DNA of 64,000 bases from the NCBI GenBank assembly GCA_032622095.1, contig CP136061.1, positions 220,197,148 through 220,261,147 of the forward strand, given 5' to 3'. The translations under genes and the position numbers were made by a program. This DNA comes from Siphonodentalium dalli. Lineage: Eukaryota > Mollusca > Scaphopoda > Gadilida > Siphonodentaliidae. The notes below the pieces were generated by a model. It saw only the letters and a list, made by a program, of their open reading frames with translations, was not told where the DNA came from and searched no databases. Shown one piece after another: positions 23,085 to 35,139 of this stretch. Within the stretch, counting starts at the first letter, position 1. Every line of letters begins with the position of its first letter.

Positions 23085-23294
23085 CAGTAATGCTCTAATT
23101 AATCGACTTCTTAACCACAGCAGAATTATGGGTAACTTTTCAGGATTTAGTCGGAAATATGCCTTGTTGCCATTCATCGAAAAGCTCTCGAGAGCTTTCC
23201 GATGAATGGCAACAAGCCATATTTCCAACTAAATCCTGAAAAGTTATCCATAATTCTGCTGTGGTTAAGTAGTCGATTAATTAGAGCATTACTG
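23085..23294. mobile_element. TA-flanked palindromic element, copy A (near complete)
   Basis: The 210-bp sequence is an almost perfect palindrome. CAGTAATGCTCTAATTAATC at the left pairs with GATTAATTAGAGCATTACTG at the right, continuing through AACCACAGCAGAATTATGG, CTTTTCAGGATTTAGTC and ATTCATCGAAAAGCTC to a centre at TCTCGAGAGC. It is flanked by TA at 23083-23084 and 23295-23296. Related copies lie at 26696-26857 and 56704-56889. TA duplication is typical of Tc1/mariner-related MITEs. The open frame inside is an accident of the stem. Confidence 0.85.
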
Positions 23295-23747
23295 TATGGT
23301 TTACTTATTGACTTAAATCAGGGGGAAAAAACCCTATTTTCATATTATCAGCATCCCTGTCCAAAAAATGGTGTGTAATTACTGGAGCTTTGGTGTCTCA
23401 GTCCTGAAGCTCTAGTTTTTCTTATTAAATCATCAGCTCTTGCACAAATCTATAGTATTTCCATGATCATATTGTGTGAATGTGGTGTCACCGAGGGCTT
23501 GCTTCCCTCATATGGTGTGCCTGTATACTCGAAAATTTAAGAAAATCAATGTCGCCCCAACTAATACAGAAAGTAATGCTATTGCAAGTAGCCCCAACTA
23601 ATATATACCGAAGATAATATAATGCTATCACGAATCGCTCCAACTAAAACAGAAGGTGATACTATTGCGAGTCAGCCATTTTGATAAAGAAGTTGGGCTA
23701 GCTCTCTACCCATCCAAACCAATGAAACCAAGAAGTGACATGTCAAT

Positions 23748-24192
23748 AGGAGTTAATGCTAAGTTATGGAGAAACCTATTTATTCACCAGGGGTGTTTTG
23801 TTACATATAACCATGAATTGCGCTTAAGCACAATTAATTATTAAATGTGAATTTGGCCTCCCATACAAAGCATCTATCAGTACATCTACATGTACATACA
23901 CAGGCCCCTGGGGAAAAAAACTGAATTACCAATATAGACTATACAGTGAGTATACCAGTCACTGGTATAGTCCATATTGGTATTATTGTATTTTTCTCCA
24001 GGGGCTTGTGAGTAGATGTATTCATAAAATATCAATTGGATAAAACATTCATTGTATGGGAGGCCAAATTCACATTTAATAATTAATTGTTCTTAAGCGC
24101 AATCAATTGCGCTTAAGCGCAATTCATGGTTATATGTAACAAAACACCCCTGGTGAATAAATAGGTTTCTCCATAACTTAGCATTAACTCCT
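23748..24192. mobile_element. Foldback element with nested palindromes
   Basis: AGGAGTTAATGCTAAGTTAT (23748) pairs with ATAACTTAGCATTAACTCCT (ending 24192). Pairing continues through ATTCACCAGGGGTGTTTTG, CATATAACCATGAATTGCGC and TTAAATGTGAATTTGGCC. The interior (about 23905-24006) is itself a palindrome: CCCCTGGGGAAAAA, ACCAATATAGACTATA and AGTATACCAGT pair with their inverses. The element can fold end to end as one roughly 440-bp hairpin with small loops. Non-coding. Confidence 0.75.
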
Positions 24193-24480
24193 GACAATCG
24201 AACCCATCGGACTACTAGTAATGACCACTCGGTCTAACGCACTGTCATTGAATCATCATAAATATGATTGAGGTACATGTAATAATGTACATAATTGCGG
24301 TAATGGTTATGTGACCCTATGAATTGCTCCAAGCTATATTTCTGCTTTAAATTTCAATCAAATTGTCCCTATTGTATGGACTTATCGAGTTTTGGTTTTC
24401 ATCCAAAAAGCCAAATTGCACTGAGAAACTATACACATGTAAATGTATTAAGAGACCTCCATTTGCAATGAGTTAGGCAG
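24191..24480. repeat. Dispersed duplication, copy 2
   Basis: Second copy of the 22225-22480 segment, beginning CTGACAATCGAACCCATCG directly at the right end of the foldback element at 23748-24192. The abrupt start suggests the foldback element inserted at this edge. Confidence 0.55.
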
Positions 24481-26098
24481 TGATGCAGTGTGCAACTGCA
24501 CCAATTCTATAAACTTAACCCACAAAGTGACATACTAGTATCATGGTCTATCCCCAAATAGAACATATGGTACATGTACAAGGTAAGTACTGTAAAGAAT
24601 GATCTGGCTGAAAGGCGGTCATGAGAAAAATTAATGCGGTTTACCGTGGTTGAAACACTGCAGTATTTCACTTGGTTACAACAAAAATATTACTGCAGTA
24701 AGATTTAATACCAGCAGATACTGCATTAGGATTGAAATAGTTGACTAATCGACAGTAAAAAAATCAAGTCGAAGTAGACTAATCGGCAACACAAATTTCC
24801 ATGGAAAACTTCCAATTTACTATGTGGTTATTGAGTTAAAATCAATGAGAGATAACTGCAGTTCCCATTTTTTGTGGGACTGTAATGATTCATAGCGAAT
24901 TCATGCATTGTATTGGGATACACTATCAATGATACGCATATCATGATATCATGTGTATTGCGATACAGGAAATCAAATAATTTTTTAAGATGGGAATGTG
25001 TAAATTTAGAGCAAAACCTGCAATTTTCAAAGTTTAAATGTCTATTAGGCGTGTAAATTCTTTGGGTTCATGAAATGGAAAAAAAGTTGTAGGAGGTGTT
25101 CGTAAACCGGACTTAAAAATTGGTGACGCCTTATGTGTATTTAGCTCATATAGTTAACTATTAAAGGTGCTCAATCAGATTCGATGGTCCCCATATAATC
25201 AGATTCCAACAACATTTTTTTTAGAAATGCTGCTTCAGTTATCAGAATCGATTAATTGCCCAAAAATAATGCTAACCACTGTCAACTGCATGTATAGTAT
25301 AAAATTGCCCGATACATTATATTTATCAACATGCTGTTCGATGAAGTTTTGCCTTATTATCAACACAAAGCCTCTTGATTTTAGAGTTATCCATCTTCAT
25401 CTGCAATTTGGTCTGAGACCGTCGGCTCTTCAAATTTTTCTGGGCCACTATTAAGTCTCGATGAACTGTATCCAGTATAAACATGTTAAACCTGATAATA
25501 ATTAGAGCATGCAGTCCCTGTTGACATGCGGTATCCGCTAGTAATCTTACCACAGTAATATGTCTGTGATAACCAAGTTAATTGTTTTACCACAAAAATT
25601 CTGAATTCTATCTAGACATTTTGAAACAATAAAAAAAAAATTCATTTAAACATCGCATGAAAAATACAACCTAACTGCAAATGTGAGGTGGACCACATTC
25701 TGCAGCGGTATAACTGACTGCGGTTGATCACATGAACACGCCTGAATACTGCAGTAATACCCGATGGTCAACCTTTATAAGGCGAGTTGATTAATTAAAG
25801 CATAGCTGTAATTTTACATGTATGTTCTATGGACTTTGTTGGGAAAGAGAATATAGCTGTGCGAAAATGGATGATATTTCCCCACCTCAGCAGGTGTCGA
25901 TTACAGAAAAATATACCAAACATACCAGTAGTCTGTTAATCCTGATGTGCTAAGTTAGAAATTTTTCAATCGAAACCTCATAAAAAAAATATATAAATTC
26001 AGTTCTAAATTTTCAAACACTTCTAGGAAATTGTTAAAAAATATTGTTAAAAGATGCCCATTCGATTTGACACTGTAAATATACCCCTGTTCTAGTGT
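24481..26098. other. No gene recognised; one isolated transposon end
   Basis: AT-rich. CATGAAATGGAAAAAAAGTT to GTAAACCGGACTTAAAAATT and GGTGACGCC (25069-25133) matches the terminus of the inverted-repeat element at 28455-28824. No partner end is visible nearby, so it is a solo end or a decayed copy. Confidence 0.4.
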
Positions 26099-26210
26099 TC
26101 CTGCTAATGTGCTATGATATGCGGTTGGGTCCTGCTGAATTGCTATGAATTGCGCTACCAGCATCATAGCAATTCAGCAGGACCACCAGCATCATAGCAT
26201 ATTAGCAGGA
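26099..26210. mobile_element. Small foldback element
   Basis: TCCTGCTAATGTGCTATGAT (26099) and GGTCCTGCTGAATTGCTATGA are mirrored by TCATAGCAATTCAGCAGGACC and ATCATAGCATATTAGCAGGA (ending 26210). A single-sided relative (CCTGCTAATGTGCTATGATA, GGTCCTGCTGAATG) occurs at 35779-35813. Non-coding. Confidence 0.65.
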
Positions 26211-26695
26211 CCACTTGGCCAGTGGTAAAATAGTTTGTTTTCCATACGGATATGTGTTTTCAAATAATCATGTAATGATATCTAACATACATGTATATGG
26301 TCCCATTTATAGGTTTTATTCATCACGGTCAGATAAACTTTGTATACAGACAGTTTTACCAACCTTAGAATTTTTATTAGGTGCCCAAACCAAAATATCA
26401 AAACATCACCTAACTCAGTGGTATTATAAAGAAGCTCAAACTGTATGCTTTCATTGTAGCTGTAATTACTAGTATTAAAAATGTGCTCAATAAAGTTTGT
26501 TTTATCATTTATGGTCATTTGGAATTTGGATGCTATTTATTTCTGTTTATCTATATAATTGGCTGCACTGCTAAATTTTGACTCATTTCAGTCATTGATG
26601 TCAGTACATGTAGTCCATCGAAATGGCGAACACAATCAAAGACAAATTACAAGAGGAAATACAACAAATCAATTTGATGTGCACTAAAACAGATA
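26211..26695. other. No gene recognised
   Basis: AT-rich with overlapping short open frames on both strands (26215-26518) that have no recognisable domain. Confidence 0.3.
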
Positions 26696-26857
26696 CAGTA
26701 ATGTCCTAAGTAATCGACCCCTTAACCACAGCAGAATTATGTGTAACTTTTCAGGATTTAGTCGGAAATATGGCTTGTTGTCATTCATCGGAAAGCTCTC
26801 CCCGAGTTACCCATAATTCTGCTGTGGTTAAGGAGTCGATTAATTAGAGCATTACTG
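26696..26857. mobile_element. TA-flanked palindromic element, copy B (centre deleted)
   Basis: CAGTAATGTCCTAAGTAATC at the left and ATTAGAGCATTACTG at the right are flanked by TA on both sides (26694-26695, 26858-26859). The arms share TTAACCACAGCAGAATTATG and TTTCAGGATTTAGTCGG with copy A, but most of the right inner arm after AAGCTCTCC is missing, leaving 162 bp. Confidence 0.8.
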
Positions 26858-27610
26858 TAGTTACAAATGTATGTCTAGCCTCTTGTGAAGTGTTGTGTCA
26901 CTAATAAGATCTCTAATTCACATACATGTACTATATACCCGTTCAAGCGTTTACAAGTGTCAGACATCGAGAAACCGACCAAAAGTTTTGGTAGTATATA
27001 GGCTAGCACCGCACCTGGGCTACATGTACATGTACTGTAAGTGATTATAATGTACTATTTTTTTATTCTGCTGTGAAAGTTTTGCTGAATGAAATTTAAG
27101 TTTACCCCGATATTCTAAGTCTGCTTGACTAAGATGGGGTTTTTCTCGAAAACTGATAGATATCTGAATATACATGTACGTCTTCCACTGGTTGGCATAA
27201 CCTCTAAATTGACCAATTTTAATTGATTAGACTAACCCTGGTATGGAAAACTCTAATTTTTATAGCCCGATGAGCGGTTTACTGATGCCCGCCGGGGTTT
27301 ATTGCCCACAGTGGTGATGATATGATGACCAGCGTTGTGCATGGCATATGTTTATCCAGGTACTAGTAAGAATGCTACCATACATTCCAAACATTCATTA
27401 AATATCTTATTAATAGTAACCCAAACTACACAAGACTAGTTTAACATAAATATAGCTATGTTCTAATTAAATGACCCCACCCCACAACAAGATTGACCAC
27501 CGGTATTTGACTGTTCAACCACATTCAATTACAATGCCGCTGACCGCTGGAATGCCTCATAGTATTTACGGTATTTTGATTAATCGACAACATCACTGTT
27601 GCAAACATTA
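26858..27610. other. No gene recognised
   Basis: AT-rich unassigned sequence with several ACATGTACATGTA palindromes. Confidence 0.3.
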
Positions 27611-28021
27611 CTCGTGAGTGCCTAATAAAAGTACAGGGTGGAATAATAGACTACATGTAGTACAGGTTGGAAAATGTCGCGTAACTGAATAATAGTACAG
27701 GGCGGAATAAACGTACAGACTGGAACTATTAGTACCATACATCCCAACAAAACGCACCATCTGACTGCCAGTGACTGGTTTATATACTGATGCCATGTGA
27801 CAGAAATAGTTTTGATTGATAGCCAGGTCTGTGAATCTATAGTGTGCTGATCACTGTCAACAATCAGAGTTCATTTATCTATGAATAACACAATTTAAGA
27901 TTGGTGAATTATTTCTTTTGGTTAATTTAATAAACGTACAGGACCAAATAACGATCGTACAGGTGTGAATTTTACCTCGATTTTAATAATCGTACATGTA
28001 TGTTTATTAGGCACTCAAGAG
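27611..28021. mobile_element. TA-flanked inverted-repeat MITE
   Basis: The left end CTCGTGAGTGCCTAATAAA (27611) and right end TTTATTAGGCACTCAAGAG (28021) pair over 18 of 19 bases. Both sides are flanked by TA (27609-27610, 28022-28023). Inside, AGTACAGG and CGTACAGG motifs recur four to five times toward the ends. It is 411 bp and non-coding, with the layout of a Tc1/mariner-type MITE. Confidence 0.7.
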
Positions 28022-28127
28022 TACATATTCAAGTATGTGGCATACCAAAACACCACATGATACATACATGTACATGTACTACATACCATCTATAAAAATT
28101 ATTTGGTTAACCACAGTTGATGTTTTG

Positions 28128-28232
28128 TTCAGAGTTCCCCCTGCACTATTATTTGGGTCTGTACTTTTATTTAATAGCTTTCAATGGAATTCCCCCCCCC
28201 CGCACTATTATTTGGGCCTGCACTTTTATTTG
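28128..28232. repeat. Short tandem duplication
   Basis: TCCCCCTGCACTATTATTTGGG followed by a CTGTACTTTTATTT phrase is repeated about 60 bp later as CCCCCCGCACTATTATTTGGG and CTGCACTTTTATTT. Confidence 0.6.
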
Positions 28233-28454
28233 GAGCCCGAGAGTAAGTTGCATTGATATTTATTTTCACGAAGGAACATTGCAACTGGTTTGAAGTAACA
28301 TGACCACATTGCATGTAAGTTGGATCAACACTGGAACAGTATTGATGGTAATTTTCAACATGGTCTCACTGAGGTTCTATCAGATATAAATACTAGTACG
28401 GTTGAGGGAGACAATTATTTTGAGAATATGTGAACCTGTGTTAACATGAGCCTA

Positions 28455-28824
28455 AGGCGACACCAATTTTTAAGTCTGGTTTACGACACCTCCTACAACT
28501 TTTTGTCCATTTCATGAAAAAAAATAAAACTGTTTTCTCCCAAAATATTTTACATGCGTACTGATTTTCATGTGTTGTCGCATCCGGTTCTGCTTATGAT
28601 TATTTACATATCCATATTTTCATGTATTTCATGACAAGATATGTCTTGTTTGGTTCAGAATTTTATTCAAAAACATTTTTTCACAATTTATGTGAAATTC
28701 CACGATTTACTTTATATAAATTGGGGGGACAATCTTTTTTATTTTTTTCCCTCCTGCACTGTCCTGCATCTACTTTTTTTATCCCCACATTATAGTAAAC
28801 CAGACTTAAAAATTGGTGTCGCCT
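28455..28824. mobile_element. Inverted-repeat MITE with 30-bp ends
   Basis: The left end AGGCGACACCAATTTTTAAG continues TCTGGTTTAC. The right end is its exact inverse, GTAAACCAGA then CTTAAAAATTGGTGTCGCCT, ending 28824. The element is 370 bp. The interior is T-rich with short open frames and no domain. The isolated end at 25069-25133 belongs to the same family. Confidence 0.75.
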
Positions 28825-30119
28825 AAATATCATCTGATGGGAGTCAAAATCATTGAACCGTCACTTATGCATGCACATGTAGTCTTGATGTTGAGTCTGG
28901 GTTTCATCATTTTCATTAGTTTGCTGTTATCCACCAAAGGTTGAGGTGTTATGGAACAACTGTATGGCATCGTATACTGTTATCTTTTGAGTAAATATGG
29001 AGTCTCTAATTCTTTTATCAGTCACGCATCTACTCATCAAATTGACATTAGTATAATCCTTAAATATTTGTAAATTGTAACAATTGTCACCATGAACTTG
29101 TTGATAATTTTCTTTGTCGTGTAACAACTGTTGTACCAAGTTTCAATGCCGCGTCCTCCTGGTATGTAGGGATTACCGGTGCCTTTAATAGTGATGCATC
29201 ATTGCCAGTTAATGTACATTAGAGTGGAACTGAATTAACAATGTCACATTGACACAGTAAGACCAGTAAAACAGCAACAGTAGTATTATTGTAACAGCAG
29301 GCTTAACACTATCAGTACCGTATGAGTCTATGGCCACATGTACATGTACAGTAGTACAGACCCCTCACTATCGCAGATCAAACTTCTCAATTTTCTTCTG
29401 GACAGGTGCATGATCAGGCCACTGCCACTGCATCATGCTTGTACCGGTACCACAAATTCAATTTTGGGTATTGTCGTAGCGTGACAATTACAAATAATTA
29501 CAATGTAGGCCTACTGTACATGTATTACTTTTCAATTCAATCCCAATGCACTATCAGACTATGTCCACTGTCAGTGGTTTTCATGTGATACAAATATTCC
29601 AGGTCATACAGATGTGTCAGCGGGAATATTCTGGTTATGGGCAGATGGCCGTTCAATACTATAGTTGATCCGTTTCGTTATCGTAGCTTAATTCTTACTG
29701 TTCCGGGAATTGAAATATTTTTTGTCACATGAAATTCAGTCTTTTTCGATATTTGCGCACATCCATGCAGACAAAATCGGCGAATCTTATATATAAGTCC
29801 ACATTTTATCCGTTTGTAGCGAATACACCATTTCCTTCTGTCATTCCGCGTTGATTCGCGACAAAATTAACTCAAAACACCTCAAGGAATTATCGGCGCT
29901 TCTTTTCGAAGTAACGGGTAACTAAAAGTTAAGATTGTAATTTGGCTGCAGAAACGAAACGAAACGAATTTTGAAACACAATAATTGTATTCACTAATAT
30001 TTTCCTGTTGGTATATGGTCTACTATAGTATACACAATCATTTATTTGAAATAATAAGTATCACTTAATGAATAATTCTTACTGATAATTAGAAATATCT
30101 TTATTTTGTATCCCTTTAA
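28825..30119. other. No gene recognised
   Basis: AT-rich. GCACCGGTAATCC-like phrases and ACATGTACATGTA palindromes are present. No coding exon with credible splice context was found. Confidence 0.3.
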
Positions 30120-30614
30120 AGGCACGTGCGGCCTTAATTGTCGAAAATATTCATATTTGTTCCAAACACCGTAAACAGAAAAACATTAAAACGCATACAG
30201 TTCCGTTCATATATACCATGACCATCGCGTAAACAGCATGTTATCATAAAGATTTACTATATTTTACCTAAGCAAGAGCCTGATTGTGTTACAGACGACA
30301 GCACAATGCTGCTGGCTAATCACACACAAATTGCAGAAACGCTCTTTATTCGTTCCATATCAGGAATTCACCCACAAAGAACGCTCTTTATGTTTACCAT
30401 CATAATATAAACAAACACCAGAAAAGTAACTTTTTATGCTGTTGTTTACATAACAATGGTCAAACATATGACCATAACATACTGTTTTTGCGATATTTCT
30501 TATTTGTATACGGACAAAGCCTATCTACATTTTGATGTTCTTTCTGTTTGTGGCGGTTTTTGACGGGTGGATATATTTCCACAGGATACCCACCGGCCAA
30601 GGCCGCACGTGCCT
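30120..30614 (+). mobile_element. TTAA-flanked inverted-repeat element, copy 1
   Basis: It starts AGGCACGTGCGGCCTT (30120) and ends AAGGCCGCACGTGCCT (30614), a perfect 16-bp terminal inverted repeat. TTAA sits on both sides (30116-30119 and 30615-30618). It is 495 bp with no frame for a transposase. A second copy in opposite orientation lies at 52453-52948. A TTAA target is the signature of piggyBac-type elements, although other groups can also use TTAA. The imperfect internal palindrome includes CGCTCTTTAT / AAGAACGCTCTTTAT motifs near 30342 and 30380. Confidence 0.85.
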
Positions 30615-30761
30615 TTAATATTAAATACCGGTAATGGCCCTGAACATTGTCTGTTTGTCAGCTTAATGTTCACTAGTTATAGCTAGGCTGTTAGATAAAG
30701 TGTGATATTGCTTCATTTGTCCGGGGTAGTGTATTGTCATACTGTCATAATAAACTTCAAG

Positions 30762-33700
30762 TAATAAGGTAACTACTCGCCAATGATGCTTGAATACAGA
30801 AATGGTTAATAAGGTAACTACCTGTCAATGACCGACGTCTTAATATAGAAAGGGTTAATAAGGTAACTAACTACACGGCAATGATACTTAGTATAGAAAG
30901 GTTAATAATTTAACTTCTTGTCAATGATGCTTCAATATAGAAAGGGTTAATAAGGTAACTACATGTCAATAATGCTTTAATGATGCTTTAATGATGCTTT
31001 CATATAGAAAGAGCTAATAGGGTAACTACACGACAATGATGTTTTAATATAGAAAGGGTTAATATGGTAATTACACGCCAATGGTGCTTTAATATAGAAA
31101 GGGTTACTATGGTAACTACCGTCAATGATGCTTTAATATAGAACTGGCTAATATGATAACTACATGTCAATGATGCTTTAATATAGAAAGGGTTAATAAG
31201 GTAACTACACGCCAATGATGCTTCAATACAAAAATGGTTAATAATGTAACTACCCATCAATGGTGCATTTATATAGAAAGGGTTAATAAGGTAACTACAC
31301 GTCAATGATACTTAGTATATAACGGGTTAATAAGGTAACTAACCGCCAATGATACTTAGTATAGAAAGGGTTAATAAGGTAACTACACGACACTGATACT
31401 TACTAGTAGGTATATACAGGGTTAACAAGGCAACTACCCGTCAATGATACTTTAATATAGAAAGGGTTAACATGGTAACTACACGTAAATGATGTCTCAA
31501 TATAGAAAGGGTTAATAAGGTAACTACACGTCAATAATTTTTTAATACAGAAATGGTTAAGGGTAACTTCATGTCAATGATGCTTTATTGTAGAAAGGGT
31601 TAATAATGTAACTAATCTCCAATGACACTTATTATAGAAAGGGTTAATAAGGTAACTAGGGCCTACGTGTCAATTATTGCTTCAATATAGAAAGGGTTAA
31701 TAAGGTAATTACACGCCAATGATGGTTCAATACAAAAATGGTTAATAAGGTAACTACCCATCAATGGTGCTTTTATATAGAAAGGGTTAATAAGGTAACT
31801 ACACGTCAATGATACTTAGTATAGAAAGGGTTAATAAGGTAACTACACGACACTGATACTTAGGTATATACATGGTTAATAAGGCAACTACCCGTCAATG
31901 ATACTTTAATATAGAAAGGGTTAATAAGGTAACTACACGTCAATAATTCTTCAATACAGAAATGGTTAATAAGGTAACTTCATGTCAATGATGCTTTATT
32001 GTAGCAAGGGTTAATAATGTAACTAATCACCAATGACACTTATTATAGAAAGGGTTAATACGGTAACTAGGGCCTACCTGTCAATTATTGCTTCAATATA
32101 GAAAGGGTTAATAAGGTAATTACACGCCAATGGTACTTTAATATAGAAAGGGTTAATATGGTAACTATCCGTCAATGATGCTTTAATATAGAAAGGGTTA
32201 TAATATGGTACTGCACGTCAACGATGCTTTGATACAAAAATGGTTAATAAGGTAATTACCCGTCAATGGCGCTTTAGTATAGAAATGGTTAATAATGTAA
32301 CTACTCACATATGATACTTATTATAGAACGGGTTGTTTAAGGTAACTACCTGTCAATTAATGCTTTAATATAGAAAGGGTTAATAAGGTAACTACATGCC
32401 AATGATACTTAGTATAGAAAGGGTTAATAAGGTAACTGCCTGTCAATTAATGCTTTAATATAGAAAGGGTTAATAAGGCAACTACACGTCAATGTATATG
32501 AAGGGTTAATAAGGTAACTACACGACAATGGTACTTTAGTATATACGGGGTTAATAAGGCAACTATCCGTCCATGGTGCTTTAATATTGAAAGGGTTAAC
32601 ATGGTAACCACACGTCAATGATGTTTTAATATAGAAAGGGTTAATAAGGTAACTACACATCAATGGTGCTTTAATATAGAAAGGGTTAATAAGGTAACTT
32701 CACGTCAATGATGCTTTAATATAGAAAGGGTTAATATGGTAACTACTCACCAATGATACTTTTAAAGAACGGGTTAATAATGTAACTACCCGGCAATAAT
32801 TCTTTAATATAGAAATGGTTAATATGGTAATTACACGTCAATGGTGCTTTAATATAGAATGGGTTATAATAAGGTCAATGATGCTTTAATACAAAAATTG
32901 TTAATAAGGTAACTACCCGTCAATGGCGATTTAATATAGAAAGGGTTAATAATGCAACTACTCACCAATAATATTAAGTATAGAAAGGGTTAATAAGGTA
33001 ACTACCTGTCAATTAATGCTTTAATATAGAAAGGGTTAATAAGGTAACTACACGACACTGATACTTACTAGTAGGTATATACAGGGTTAACAAGGCAACT
33101 ACCCGTCAATGTTACTTTAATATAGAAAGGGTTAACATGGTAACTACACGTAAATGATGTCTCAATATAGAAAGGGTTAATAAGGTAACTACACGTCAAT
33201 AATTTTTTAATACAGAAATGGTTAAGGGTAACTTCATGTCAATGATGCTTTATTGTAGAAAGGGTTAATAATGTAACTAATCTCCAATGACACTTATTAT
33301 AGAAAGGGTTAATAAGGTAACTAGGGCCTACGTGTCAATTATTGCTTCAATATAGAAAGGGTTAATAAGGTAATTACACGCCAATGATGGTTCAATACAA
33401 AAATGGTTAATAAGGTAACTACCCATCAATGGTGCTTTTATATAGAAAGGGTTAATAAGGTAACTACACGTCAATGATACTTAGTATAGAAAGGGTTAAT
33501 AAGGTAACTACACGACACTGATACTTAGGTATATACATGGTTAATAAGGCAACTACCCGTCAATGATACTTTAATATAGAAAGGGTTAATAAGGTAACTA
33601 CACGTCAATAATTCTTTAATACAGAAATGGTTAATAAGGTAACTTCATGTCAATGATGCTTTATTGTAGCAAGGGTTAATAATGTAACTAATCACCAATG

Positions 33701-35118
33701 ACACTTATTATAGAAAGGGTTAATACGGTAACTAGGGCCTACCTGTCAATTATTGCTTCAATATAGAAAGGGTTAATAAGGTAATTACACGCCAATGGTA
33801 CTTTAATATAGAAAGGGTTAATATGGTAACTATCCGTCAATGATGCTTTAATATAGAAAGGGTTATAATATGGTACTGCACGTCAACGATGCTTTGATAC
33901 AAAAATGGTTAATAAGGTAATTACCCGTCAATGGCGCTTTAGTATAGAAATGGTTAATAATGTAACTACTCACATATGATACTTAGTATAGAACGGGTTG
34001 TTTAAGGTAACTACCTGTCAATTAATGCTTTAATATAGAAAGGGTTAATAAGATAACTACATGCCAATGATACTTAGTATAGAAAGGGTTAATAAGGTAA
34101 CTGCCTGTCAATTAATGCTTTAATATAGAAAGGGTTAATAAGGCAACTACACGTCAATGTATATGAAGGGTTAATAAGGTAACTACACGACAATGGTACT
34201 TTAGTATATACGGGGTTAATAAGGCAACTATCCGTCCATGGTGCTTTAATATTGAAAGGGTTAACATGGTAACCACACGTCAATGATGTTTTAATATAGA
34301 AAGGGTTAATAAGGTAACTACACATCAATGGTGCTTTAATATAGAAAGGGTTAATAAGGTAACTTCACGTCAATGATGCTTTAATATAGAAAGGGTTAAT
34401 ATGGTAACTACTCACCAATGATACTTTTAAAGAACGGGTTAATAATGTAACTACCCGGCAATAATTCTTTAATATAGAAATGGTTAATATGGTAATTACA
34501 CGTCAATGGTGCTTTAATATAGAATGGGTTATAATAAGGTCAATGATGCTTTAATACAAAAATTGTTAATAAGGTAACTACCCGTCAATGGCGATTTAAT
34601 ATAGAAAGGGTTAATAATGCAACTACTCACCAATAATATTAAGTATAGAAAGGGTTAATAAGGTAACTACCTGTCAATTAATGCTTTAATATAGAAAGGG
34701 TTAATAAGGTAACTACACGCCAATGGTACTTAGTATAGAAATGGATAAGGTAATTATACACGACAATGATAATTTGGTATATACAGAGTTAATAAGGCAA
34801 CTACCCGTCAATGATGCTATAATATAGAAAGGGTTAACATGGTAACTACACATCAATTATGTTTTAATATAGAAAGGGTTAATAAGGTAACTACACGTCA
34901 ATGATGCTTTAATACAGAAAGGGTTAATAAGGTAACTTCACGTCAATGATGCTTTAATATAGAATGGGTTAATACTGTAACTACTCACCAATGTTACTTA
35001 CTATAGAAAGGGTTAATAAGGTAACTACCTGTCAATTAATGCTTTAATATAGAATGGTTAATAATGGTTAACTACACGCCAATGATGCTGTAATATAGAA
35101 CGGGTTAATACGGTAACT
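30762..35118. repeat. 4.35 kb satellite of ~45-bp monomers
   Basis: The consensus reads GTCAATGATGCTTTAATATA then GAAAGGGTTAATAAGGTAAC and TACAC, 45 bp. About 95 head-to-tail monomers are present with substitutions and small indels. Because 45 is a multiple of three, some stretches stay open on the - strand and translate as 15-residue repeats (SYLINPFYIKASLTC-like). Frame breaks and lack of other coding features argue against a protein. The array begins about 145 bp after the TTAA-flanked element and ends just before the second ACCCAGGT minisatellite. Confidence 0.95.
31391..34720. repeat. Higher-order duplication of 1665 bp inside the satellite
   Basis: Positions 31391-33055 and 33056-34720 are two head-to-tail blocks of 1665 bp, equal to 37 monomer lengths. 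Unusual monomers recur at the same offset: CTTACTAGTAGGTATATACA at 31399 and 33064, GGTAACTAGGGCCTACGTGT at 31650 and 33315, GGGTTGTTTAAGG at 32330 and 33995. Only scattered single-base differences were seen (for example near 31449/33114, 31952/33617, 32319/33984 and 32388/34053), so the duplication is recent relative to monomer divergence. Confidence 0.9.
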
Positions 35119-35139
35119 TCAAGTGCAGATTATACAGTT

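Noticed and set aside
31000-34328. Minus-strand frames of 79-101 residues with 15-residue repeats
   Set aside because: They are produced by the 45-bp satellite; frames break at monomer indels and no start or splice context exists.
30762-35118. Possible CRISPR array
   Set aside because: Monomers are contiguous and diverged without unique spacers; the genome is an animal's.
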